Source of the DNA: CBDUBU01 sp965365465 | GTDB lineage: Bacteria > Bacteroidota > Rhodothermia > Rhodothermales > DASSAV01 | Direction: 5' to 3' | Length of the DNA: 5,714 nucleotides | Assembly (NCBI GenBank): GCA_965365465.1 | Contig: CBDUBU010000271.1 | Span: forward strand, 1-5,714 | Shown: positions 1 to 4,546 of the stretch, one piece after another | Numbering within the stretch: position 1 is the stretch's first letter | Layout of the letters: every line of letters begins with the position of its first letter | Position numbers and translations under genes: made by a program | Notes under the pieces: generated by a model | Database searches by the model: none | What the model was told of the DNA's origin: nothing | What the model saw: the letters and a program-made list of their open reading frames with translations, nothing else

Positions 1-1
1 G

Positions 2-253
2 GCCGTCACAGGAGTGCTGATCGCCCTGGCGGGAGGGCGCCTGATGGGAGGCAGCCTCGATCTGCTGGCGCAGTCCTTTTCAGAGTCGAGACTCCAACTC
101 GACGCATTCGGGCGCTATTTCGGGGAAGTGCGCTTCGGTCAAACGACTCAGATCATGCTCGCCGGGATCGAAGGACTCATCTTCGCCGGATGCGTGGTCG
201 CTGCCCTTGTCGCGTCCCGGCTACCGAGAACGGCCCCGTCGATTGATCCATGA
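2..253 (+). CDS. C-terminal end of a membrane protein, probably an MFS-like transporter (partial)
   Basis: The frame is open from the first complete codon (position 2) to TGA at 251-253, giving the last 83 residues of a protein that starts outside the window. It has two hydrophobic stretches, near residues 1-23 and 53-75. They are separated by a polar, amphipathic linker containing SFSESRLQLDAFGRYFGEV, and a short basic/proline tail (SRLPRTAPS) follows. Helix-loop-helix with a short cytoplasmic tail is how many major-facilitator proteins end (last two membrane segments). No residue specific to a transporter subfamily is visible, so the substrate cannot be given and another polytopic membrane family is possible. 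A GTG at 14-16 could be mistaken for a start, but the frame is open through it to the window edge. Codon use is GC-rich like that of the following glycosyltransferases. That the frame is coding is likely; the family is a guess. Confidence 0.6.
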   Translation, partial: AVTGVLIALAGGRLMGGSLDLLAQSFSESRLQLDAFGRYFGEVRFGQTTQIMLAGIEGLIFAGCVVAALVASRLPRTAPSIDP

Positions 254-258
254 ACCAT

Positions 259-278
259 CGGCGCCTTGCGACGCGCCG
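259..278 (+). terminator. GC-rich hairpin just after the membrane-protein stop, possible weak terminator
   Basis: CGGCGC (259-264) pairs perfectly with GCGCCG (273-278) around an 8-nt loop, starting 6 nt after the TGA at 251-253. A C-rich stretch, not a T-run, follows, so it lacks the second half of an intrinsic terminator. It may only stabilise the 3' end of the mRNA. In sequence this GC-rich, a 6-bp stem could also arise by chance. Confidence 0.25.
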
Positions 279-308
279 GGCCGCCCCGCCCCGCTTCTAT
301 CCGACGCG

Positions 309-423
309 CTTATTCTGAGCGCCTGCGAAGAGTCTATGCTTTTGCTTACGGCGTCCTCCCGGACCCTGAGTTGGAATCAAGCATCGCGCCGGGCCTGTGG
401 ATCCTCGCTTCTGCGGGGATGAC
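309..423. repeat. Dispersed intergenic repeat (MITE/REP-like) with imperfect terminal inverted repeats
   Basis: The left end (309-338) contains ATTCTGAGCG followed by GCGAAGAGTCTATGC. The right end (393-423), read on the minus strand, gives TCATCCCCGCAGAAGCGAGG followed by ATCCAC. The two ends share the pattern TYAT...GCGA(A/G)GA.TC(T/C)A in opposite orientation, so the roughly 115-bp unit has imperfect terminal inverted repeats. The right end also forms its own hairpin: ATCCTCGC (401-408) with GCGGGGAT (413-420), one G-T pair, 4-nt loop. From general knowledge, ATTCTGAGCG...GAAGA.TCTA and GGATCC.CGC...GCGGGGATGAC are recurrent intergenic motifs in many bacterial genomes. They are often mis-called as tiny genes with peptides like ILSA.EES or ASAGMT. 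There is no transposase inside, and no second copy in this window. Confidence 0.6.
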
Positions 424-634
424 CAACGGGTTGAGCGAGCAAGGCCACGGCACACGCTAGCCTGCCGTGCGGCAAAGCCCGGCCGGATAACAAAAAAAAC
501 AGGAAGAACTGTTACCTGAAGGAAGCTCGGCGCGGCTATTAAGGTCTAGGAGGGTTAAGGCCGGCTGGGAAACAGGACGAATCAGGTGCGCTCTATCGTG
601 TCCAGCCGGTGCGTTCAGGATTCGACGACCTGCG
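424..634 (+). other. Leader/intergenic region before the first glycosyltransferase
   Basis: I find no convincing gene here. It holds an eight-A tract (492-499) and a purine-rich AGGAGGG (548-554). The latter looks like a Shine-Dalgarno sequence, but no start codon follows it at usable spacing. An 8-bp perfect inverted repeat (561-568 with 602-609) is listed separately. The frame of the downstream glycosyltransferase is open back to a TAA at 488-490 but offers no ATG, GTG or TTG before 635. No strong promoter is recognisable. Transcription of the glycosyltransferase pair presumably starts in this stretch, because the repeat element separates it from the upstream gene. Confidence 0.4.
561..609 (+). 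promoter_or_regulatory. Inverted repeat in the 5' leader of the first glycosyltransferase gene
   Basis: CCGGCTGG (561-568) is the exact reverse complement of CCAGCCGG (602-609), with 33 nt between, ending 25 nt before the ATG at 635. Just inside it, ACGA (577-580) can pair with TCGT (596-599), so the RNA could form a two-level stem. It could be an mRNA structure affecting translation, an operator half-site pair, or chance in GC-rich DNA. No ligand-binding RNA family is recognised. Confidence 0.3.
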
Positions 635-1891
635 ATGGACACCATGCCGCTTAGCGAAAAGGGAAATAACGTTGCGGAAGAAGGCAGGACGCCGGTGCGC
701 GTCGCCCTCTTCACCGGCGCTTATAACCACATCGCCGATGGCGTATCCCTGACGCTGAACCGGCTCGTTTCCTACCTGGAAAGGCAGGGCGCGAGCGTGC
801 TGGTCTTTGCGCCCACGATAAAGAATCCTCCGGTTCGGCACGCCGGGACCCTTGTGCCGATTCCTTCGATTTCGCTGCCCGGTCGGTCGGAGTACCGGTT
901 GTCGCTGCATCTTCCCCGGTCGGCGCGCGCGCAGTTGGCCGCCTTCAAGCCTACCCTTTTTCATATTGCTACTCCGGACATCCTGGGCAACCGGGCGCTT
1001 CGGCTGGCCCGGCGATGGGGCATCCCGGCCGTAGCCTCGTACCACACCCATTTCAGTTCGTACCTCAAGTATTACGGCTTTGAAGAACTGGAAGGTTTTC
1101 TGTGGAAGTACCTGCGGCGGTTCTACAGGCAGTGTGAGCATATTTATGTGCCCTCCCCCTCGATGGCGGCGGTCCTCCGCGCCCACGAGATCACAGACGG
1201 ACTCCGCCTCTGGCAACGCGGCGTCGATACCTCCCTTTTTCGCCCGGAGCGCCGCTCCACCGTGTGGCGCCAGACCGTCGGCGTCGGAGACGATGAGATC
1301 CTCCTGAGCTTCGTGGGCCGGCTCGTGTGGGAGAAAGGGCTGCATGTTTTTGCCGATGTGGTCGAGGCGCTCACCGCACGCGGCATCCCGCACCGCAGCA
1401 TGGTCGTCGGCGACGGGCCTGCCCGGGCCGAGTTATCGGAACGGCTGCCGGAGACGATCTTCACCGGGCATCTCGGCGGCGAGGCCCTGGCCCGCGCCTA
1501 TGCCTCTTCCGATGTGTTCCTTTTCCCCAGCGATACCGAAACGTTCGGCAATGTGACGCTCGAAGCGATGGCCTCCGGTCTGCCTGCCGTCTGCGCCGAC
1601 GCGACCGGAAGCAATGCGCTCGTCGTGCAGGGCCTCACGGGCTTTCTGGCTCCTCCGGGACAGACAGAGGCCTTCGTGGACTACACGGCCCGGCTTTGCA
1701 CCGACCCGGCGCTGCGCCACGAAATGGGACAGGCTGCCCTGGCGTATGCGCAGTCCTTCGAGTGGGATTCGGTGCTTGCCCGGATCGCAGGCTATTACGA
1801 AGAGATCCTGAACCCGAAATGCATAGCTGCGGAGGACGGCAAGCGCCATGTGACGGATGCAGGACTGCACGAGAATACTCTTTACCTGTAA
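635..1891 (+). CDS. Glycosyltransferase family 4 (GT-B fold), SqdX/MgtA-like
   Basis: This 418-residue retaining glycosyltransferase is expected to move a sugar from a nucleotide donor to a lipid or glycan acceptor at the inner face of the membrane. The N-terminal Rossmann half begins at RVALFTGAYNHIADGVSLT (residues 22-40), whose G-rich loop is typical of acceptor-domain GT4 proteins. SYHTHFSSY lies at 135-143. The C-terminal donor half has GRLVWEKG (228-235, with R229 and K234 positioned for the donor phosphates), VVGDGP (257-262) and the E-x7-E motif E302-E310 in ETFGNVTLE. Length is normal for GT4. The overall pattern resembles the SQDG-synthase/alpha-mannosyltransferase (SqdX/MgtA/PimB) branch; the actual donor and acceptor cannot be read from the sequence. 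ATG at 635 has no Shine-Dalgarno. GTG at 695, preceded by AAGGCAGGA (681-689), would start the protein exactly at the conserved domain and is a serious alternative. It ends 12 nt before a second GT4 gene, a likely two-gene operon. The tail after residue 390 is non-conserved. Confidence 0.95.
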   Translation: MDTMPLSEKGNNVAEEGRTPVRVALFTGAYNHIADGVSLTLNRLVSYLERQGASVLVFAPTIKNPPVRHAGTLVPIPSISLPGRSEYRLSLHLPRSARAQLAAFKPTLFHIATPDILGNRALRLARRWGIPAVASYHTHFSSYLKYYGFEELEGFLWKYLRRFYRQCEHIYVPSPSMAAVLRAHEITDGLRLWQRGVDTSLFRPERRSTVWRQTVGVGDDEILLSFVGRLVWEKGLHVFADVVEALTARGIPHRSMVVGDGPARAELSERLPETIFTGHLGGEALARAYASSDVFLFPSDTETFGNVTLEAMASGLPAVCADATGSNALVVQGLTGFLAPPGQTEAFVDYTARLCTDPALRHEMGQAALAYAQSFEWDSVLARIAGYYEEILNPKCIAAEDGKRHVTDAGLHENTLYL

Positions 1892-1903
1892 CCTCTGAAA
1901 GGT

Positions 1904-3079
1904 ATGCGACTGCTCTACATTTCCCATTCCTTTCCGCCCCCGAACCGGCCTCTCGCAAACGTGGGTGGTATGCAGCGTGTGGCAACCGAACTCTATGCGG
2001 CGCTGGAGCGCCAGCAGGAAGTGCAACTCTCGTCCGTCCTGCTCCGGTCGTCCTGGCGTTGGACGCACGTGCGGGCAGCTCCTTTTCTTCTGAAGGCCAT
2101 AGCCAGGATCCGGCAAAGCGCCCTCCGCGGCGAGATCGACGCGGTCCTTTTCTCCTCGATGGTCACCGCATCCCTGGCCGTGCCCTTGCGCCGGATGCTT
2201 GCCGACCGCCGCATTCCGACGGCGGCCATCATCCACGGGCGCGACATCACACTGCCATTTGCGCCGTACCAGCATTTCGTGCCCCGTGTATTTGAAGCGC
2301 TCGACGCGGTTTTTCCGGTCAGCCGGGCGAGCGGCGAGCAATGCCTGCAACGGGGTTTGGCTCCCGATAAAATGCACGTGCTCCCCAACGGCATCGACCC
2401 GGAACGGTTCTCCGGCATCGCGCAGCACCTCGTACGCGAAGAAGTGAGCGACGCCTATGGCTTGCCGCCCCGTCCCGGCGGACAGGCGCTGCTGCTGCTC
2501 AGTGTGGGCCGACAGGTAGCGCGTAAAGGCTTCGGCTGGTTCGTCGAACACGTCATGCCCCGCCTTCCGGAGCACGTACACTACTGGCTCGCGGGAGACG
2601 GCCCGGAAACGGAAAACATCCGCGCAGCTATCCAGCGGCACGGCTTGCAACACCGCGTCCGGCTACTCGGGCGGGTCTCCGAGCGGGCGCTCGAACAACT
2701 CTATCGGACGGCAGACCTGTTCGTCATGCCCAACCTCCACGTGCCCGGCGACATGGAGGGCTTCGGCGTCGTCTTGCTGGAAGCCGGACTCTGCGGCGCC
2801 CCGGCGGTCGCCGCTGACCTCGAAGGCATCCGGGATGTCATCAGCGAGGCCCGCAACGGGCACCTCGTCGAGAGCGGCAACGCCGATGCCTTCGCGCGAG
2901 TGATCCGGCACTACGACATGAACCGCCGCACCCTCGCCGCCGCCGGACGCCGGGCCTCGGAGTACGTCGCCTCGACGTTCAACTGGCCCTCTGTCGCCAC
3001 GCGCTACGTGCGCGAACTCGAATCACTGGTACAGCAGATCCAGACCGGCGTTTCCATGCCGCCTTCCTTGCAGGCATGA
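1904..3079 (+). CDS. Glycosyltransferase family 4 (GT-B fold)
   Basis: This is a second, clearly distinct retaining GT4 enzyme of 391 residues. The N-terminal acceptor half starts immediately with MRLLYISHSFPPP and the loop NVGGMQRVATEL (about 22-33). IIHGRDIT (about 108-115) and VLPNGID (about 158-164) mark the inter-domain region. The donor half has GRQVARKG (202-209, R203/K208 as donor-phosphate ligands), LAGDGPE, and E-x7-E at E285-E293 in EGFGVVLLE. The usual closing helix motif TFNWPSVATRYV follows near 359-370. All expected catalytic elements are present, so it should be active; the substrate is not readable. ATG at 1904 is chosen because the conserved fold begins at once. GAAAGG (1897-1902) is too close (1 nt) to be a standard ribosome site, so translation may depend on coupling to the upstream gene, whose TAA is 12 nt away. 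A 21-bp piece of its 3' end (2973-2993) recurs exactly at 3734-3754. Confidence 0.95.
   Translation: MRLLYISHSFPPPNRPLANVGGMQRVATELYAALERQQEVQLSSVLLRSSWRWTHVRAAPFLLKAIARIRQSALRGEIDAVLFSSMVTASLAVPLRRMLADRRIPTAAIIHGRDITLPFAPYQHFVPRVFEALDAVFPVSRASGEQCLQRGLAPDKMHVLPNGIDPERFSGIAQHLVREEVSDAYGLPPRPGGQALLLLSVGRQVARKGFGWFVEHVMPRLPEHVHYWLAGDGPETENIRAAIQRHGLQHRVRLLGRVSERALEQLYRTADLFVMPNLHVPGDMEGFGVVLLEAGLCGAPAVAADLEGIRDVISEARNGHLVESGNADAFARVIRHYDMNRRTLAAAGRRASEYVASTFNWPSVATRYVRELESLVQQIQTGVSMPPSLQA
2973..2993 (+). repeat. 21-bp direct repeat, copy 1 (inside the second glycosyltransferase)
   Basis: The string starting CGACGTTCAAC and ending GGCCCTCTG is identical to 3734-3754. With one mismatch the match extends to 25 bp (2969-2993 versus 3730-3754). 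This copy encodes TFNWPS in the C-terminal helix of the glycosyltransferase, so it is the native one. Confidence 0.9.
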
Positions 3080-3231
3080 GAGGCAATATTTTTTCATTGA
3101 CTCAGCCATAGATCGTGTTGAGACAGGGCTGTTGCGTGCGGGTTGCATGATGCTGGATGCCCAGGAGGGGCCATTATCCGATTCATGGATCGTGACGTTG
3201 AAAGGTGTTCTCCTGCGCGTTACCTTCGCAC
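3080..3231 (+). other. Intergenic stretch with an unidentified open frame
   Basis: No recognisable gene. One forward frame is free of stops across the whole stretch (codons in phase with 3081) and reads in a protein-like way: FFIDSAIDRVETGLLRAG, then CMMLDAQEGPLSDSW, then VLLRV. It has no ATG until 3147, no known motif, and runs out of frame into the toxin remnant. A T-run (ATTTTTTC, 3087-3094) follows the glycosyltransferase stop, but only a 4-bp stem is available before it, so a terminator is not convincing. It may be another decayed gene piece. Confidence 0.3.
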
Positions 3232-3514
3232 ATGAAGCCAAAAGTTTACCTCGAAACAACGATCCCCAGTTACCTCATAGCCTGGCTCAGCCGCGATCTC
3301 ATCCAAGCTGCTCACCAGCAGATCACACGTGCCTGGTGGCAGAACCGCAGCCAATTCCATCTTTACATTTCGCAAATCGTTGTGCGCGAAGCGTGCGGCG
3401 GCAATGAAGAGGCCGCCGCCCGGCGTCTGGAGACACTCGATCGAAGCCCTGTGTCGTTCCAGAGGATACGAGCCGCCTGTGATTTGCACGCCTGAAGAAC
3501 TTACGGAGGCATAG
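3232..3514 (+). pseudogene. VapC-like PIN-domain toxin, internally deleted and frameshifted
   Basis: From ATG 3232 one frame gives MKPKVYLETTIPSYL, then RDLIQAAHQQITRAWW and YISQIVVREA up to LETLD at residue 70. This is the front of a VapC-family PIN RNase, with acidic residues E8 and E53 kept. The frame then runs on as nonsense to TGA at 3493-3495. A different frame picks up at about 3437-3443 and reads IEALCRSRGYEPPVICTPEE to TAG at 3512-3514, which matches the usual C-terminus of the same toxin family. The central part, roughly 60-70 residues by my recollection of family length and including the later catalytic acidic residues, is missing. The joint lies around 3434-3445, and the frames do not match across it. 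An RNase activity is therefore not expected. GTG 3205 is an upstream in-frame start but ATG 3232 fits the family. The partner gene follows 4 nt after the TAG. Confidence 0.85.
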
Positions 3515-3518
3515 AGCC

Positions 3519-3707
3519 ATGAACGATCCCTGTGTTGAAGAAGTCCGCCGGATTCGTGATGTGTACGCGAAACAGTTCAACTATGACATCGAGGCCATTT
3601 ACGAGGATCTGAAAGATCAGGAGAAGAAAAGTGAGCTGACCTATGTGACGTTGCCGCCGGAACGGGTCGAGGTAGATGCTAAAGCGGAGTCAACCCCGTC
3701 CGTGTAG
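3519..3707 (+). CDS. Small antitoxin-like protein, partner of the broken VapC
   Basis: This 62-residue, strongly charged protein begins MNDPCVEEVRRIRDVYAKQF. An N-terminal helix with alternating acidic and basic residues is followed by NYDIEAIYEDLKDQEKKS and a proline-containing tail. Proteins with the MNDP.VEEVRR.R start are, to my knowledge, commonly found directly behind VapC-type PIN genes and are presumed to be their antitoxins. No DNA-binding motif is evident. GGAGG at 3505-3509 is a good ribosome site 9 nt before ATG 3519, and it lies inside the last codons of the toxin frame, so the pair was probably translationally coupled. The gene has no frameshift, while its toxin is destroyed. 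It is therefore either an orphan antitoxin still neutralising a related toxin elsewhere, or simply not yet decayed. Confidence 0.75.
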   Translation: MNDPCVEEVRRIRDVYAKQFNYDIEAIYEDLKDQEKKSELTYVTLPPERVEVDAKAESTPSV

Positions 3708-3722
3708 TTGATGCCAGACTCC

Positions 3723-3744
3723 GTTGAACGCCGCGACGTTCAAC
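3723..3744 (+). terminator. Perfect hairpin after the orphan antitoxin gene
   Basis: GTTGAACG (3723-3730) pairs fully with CGTTCAAC (3737-3744) around a 6-nt loop, 15 nt after the TAG at 3705-3707. There is no T-run after it, so it is not a textbook intrinsic terminator. Its right arm is part of the 21-bp repeat, so it may instead mark a recombination point. Confidence 0.35.
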
Positions 3745-3754
3745 TGGCCCTCTG
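3734..3754 (+). repeat. 21-bp direct repeat, copy 2
   Basis: Identical to 2973-2993 in the 3' end of the second glycosyltransferase, 761 bp upstream, in the same orientation. The two copies bracket the toxin remnant and its antitoxin. After the 21 bp the two sequences diverge within two bases. Confidence 0.9.
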
Positions 3755-3940
3755 CAGAAGCGTGTGTCGTTGATTTGTGCTGGTTATCAAGGGTTAGAGC
3801 CTTCACGTTTCGACTGTGCCTCACCGCCGAGCGCTCATTGCTGCTTGCCATCGGAAATAGCGTAAGAAACTATGGCAGAGTCTGGATGGTTGATTGGCTA
3901 TCCGACCGCCACTGATAACCCCGGCTGCTCCATCAACGGA

Positions 3941-4166
3941 ATGCGTGTCGACAGGAAAGACCATATCGTGAGCACGCCTGACGTACTCAGGGGCAGGCCG
4001 CCCGTCAGAAGGAACGCGTATTCCGGTGAGTCTTCTTCTGGGATACCTGGCTGCCGGCTCGTCGATGGAGGAGGTCATTGCTGAATTTCCGGATCTGAAG
4101 GCGGAGCACATCGCGGTCTGCCTGGATTATGTGCGGGATCCGGCTGGATATGATGTGGCGGCCTGA
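3941..4166 (+). pseudogene. DUF433 (VapB45-like) antitoxin with a one-base frameshift
   Basis: From ATG 3941 the frame reads MRVDRKDHIVSTPDVLRGRP, the standard DUF433 opening (IVS.P.VL.G.P..R). Around 4007-4013 the bases AGAAGG contain one A too many. Dropping one A gives R-GTRIPVSLLLGYLAAGSSM, then EEVIAEFPDLKAEHIAVCLD and YVRDPAGYDVAA to TGA at 4164-4166. This is the complete rest of the domain, with the GTRIPV motif and the (E)E(I/V)...(F/Y)P.L....I..CL.Y helix. Unshifted, the product stops at 4084 and loses the helical half. DUF433 proteins are antitoxins or toxin partners of DUF5615 PIN-like proteins (for example the VapB45/VapC45 pair of Mycobacterium tuberculosis), and the DUF5615 remnant follows directly. 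Apart from this base the gene looks intact, so the damage may be recent or a sequencing error. Confidence 0.85.
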
Positions 4167-4460
4167 CGAGCCTGCGCTTTTTCGCGGATCATTGCGTTTC
4201 AAGCTACATCGCCGGGCAGTTTCAAGAGCAGAGCAAGGAGGTGCTGCTTCTGAAGCGCTACCTGCCAACCGATGCACAGGATGGTCATCGCGAAGGCGCA
4301 AGCGTTGGAGGCCGTCCTGCTCTCGCTCAATGGCGACTTTGCATACATCGTGCGTTACCCACCCTCGCAGTACAGAGGCATCATTGCCTTGCAGATAAAG
4401 AACCATCCTGCTCGACGGCGCTATCATCTATGCGGTGCATAGAAGAATTCGTGCGTCGTT
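4163..4460 (+). pseudogene. DUF5615 (VapC45-like, PIN-like) toxin, start lost and frameshifted
   Basis: In phase with CTG 4163-4165 the sequence reads LTSLRFFADHCVSSYIAGQF, then EVLLLKRYLPTDAQD to about 4282. This is the N-terminus of a DUF5615 PIN-like protein (.RF.ADHCVS..I ... L.....PTDA.D). One base later the match continues in the next frame, from 4284: VIAKAQALEAVLLSLNGDFA, then YIVRYPPSQYRGIIALQIKN and HP, ending at TAG 4440-4442. A third frame around 4432-4460 gives AVHRRIRAS, which resembles the usual ending (VE.HRIR.R), so a further deletion plus shift is likely near 4405-4430. The start would have been ATG overlapping the antitoxin TGA as ATGA; here it reads CTGA. Both a lost start and at least one frameshift make activity very unlikely. 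Confidence 0.8.
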
Positions 4461-4469
4461 GACGCTGTA

Positions 4470-4499
4470 TTGCGAGGGGCACACCTGTGAGTCTATCTT
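4470..4499 (+). promoter_or_regulatory. Possible weak sigma-70-type promoter for the YbjQ-domain gene
   Basis: TTGCGA (4470-4475) and TATCTT (4494-4499) are 18 bp apart, each matching four of six consensus positions, about 48 bp before ATG 4547. The spacing and the AT-rich sequence after it (CATACGTAGAAAAAATCG) are compatible with a promoter. Matches this weak are common, and a different sigma consensus may apply in this organism. Confidence 0.2.
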
Positions 4500-4546
4500 C
4501 GCATACGTAGAAAAAATCGTCACAGTTCAAAATCACTTCTCATAAA

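Larger units (their letters stand above)
3708..3940 (+). other. Non-coding or decayed sequence between the two toxin-antitoxin remnants
   Basis: No convincing gene. It contains the second copy of the 21-bp repeat and a hairpin that overlaps it. A frame from 3724 reads NAATFNWPSAEACVVDLCW, whose first part mimics the end of the GT4 protein (TFNWPSVATRYV). Beyond that, similarity is lost. This could be the stub of a duplicated glycosyltransferase tail. No promoter for the downstream antitoxin remnant can be defended. Confidence 0.4.

Noticed and set aside
207..460. Short plus-strand frames reading ILSACEES and WILASAGMT as if small genes.
   Set aside because: These peptides are the translation of the intergenic repeat at 309-423; such frames are recurrent false gene calls.
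512..542. TTACCT ... TATTAA as a -35/-10 promoter for the glycosyltransferase pair.
   Set aside because: The spacing is 19 bp and the -35 matches only three of six positions; too weak to call.
593..2653. Long open frames on the minus strand (593-1393 and 1433-2653) and a 322-codon plus-strand frame at 1327-2295.
   Set aside because: They lie over the two glycosyltransferase genes and arise from the GC-rich codon bias of those genes. Their translations are rich in R, H, G and A without any domain, while the overlapped frames carry complete GT4 motifs.
3057..3094. Intrinsic terminator after the second glycosyltransferase (T-run at 3088-3093).
   Set aside because: Only four-base stems can be formed before the T-run; no stable hairpin.
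3571..3744. Integron attC-like core sites: GTTCAAC at 3575-3581 and 3738-3744 (RYYYAAC) and GTTGAAC at 3723-3729 (GTTRRRY).
   Set aside because: The 3575 site lies inside the antitoxin coding sequence. The 3723 and 3738 motifs are in the wrong order and only 15 bp apart, no second GTTRRRY lies at usable distance downstream, and no L boxes are visible. The arms are better explained as a simple hairpin.
3782..3920. Inverted repeat GGTTATCA (3782-3789) and TGATAACC (3913-3920) as ends of a small mobile element.
   Set aside because: Only 8 bp, no extension when mismatches are allowed, no flanking target duplication seen; chance pairing is likely at this distance.
4004..4286. Programmed ribosomal frameshifting as a way to express DUF433 and DUF5615 from split frames.
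   Set aside because: No slippery heptamer or downstream structure is evident at either shift, the second gene has also lost its ATG, and further damage follows. Decay is simpler.
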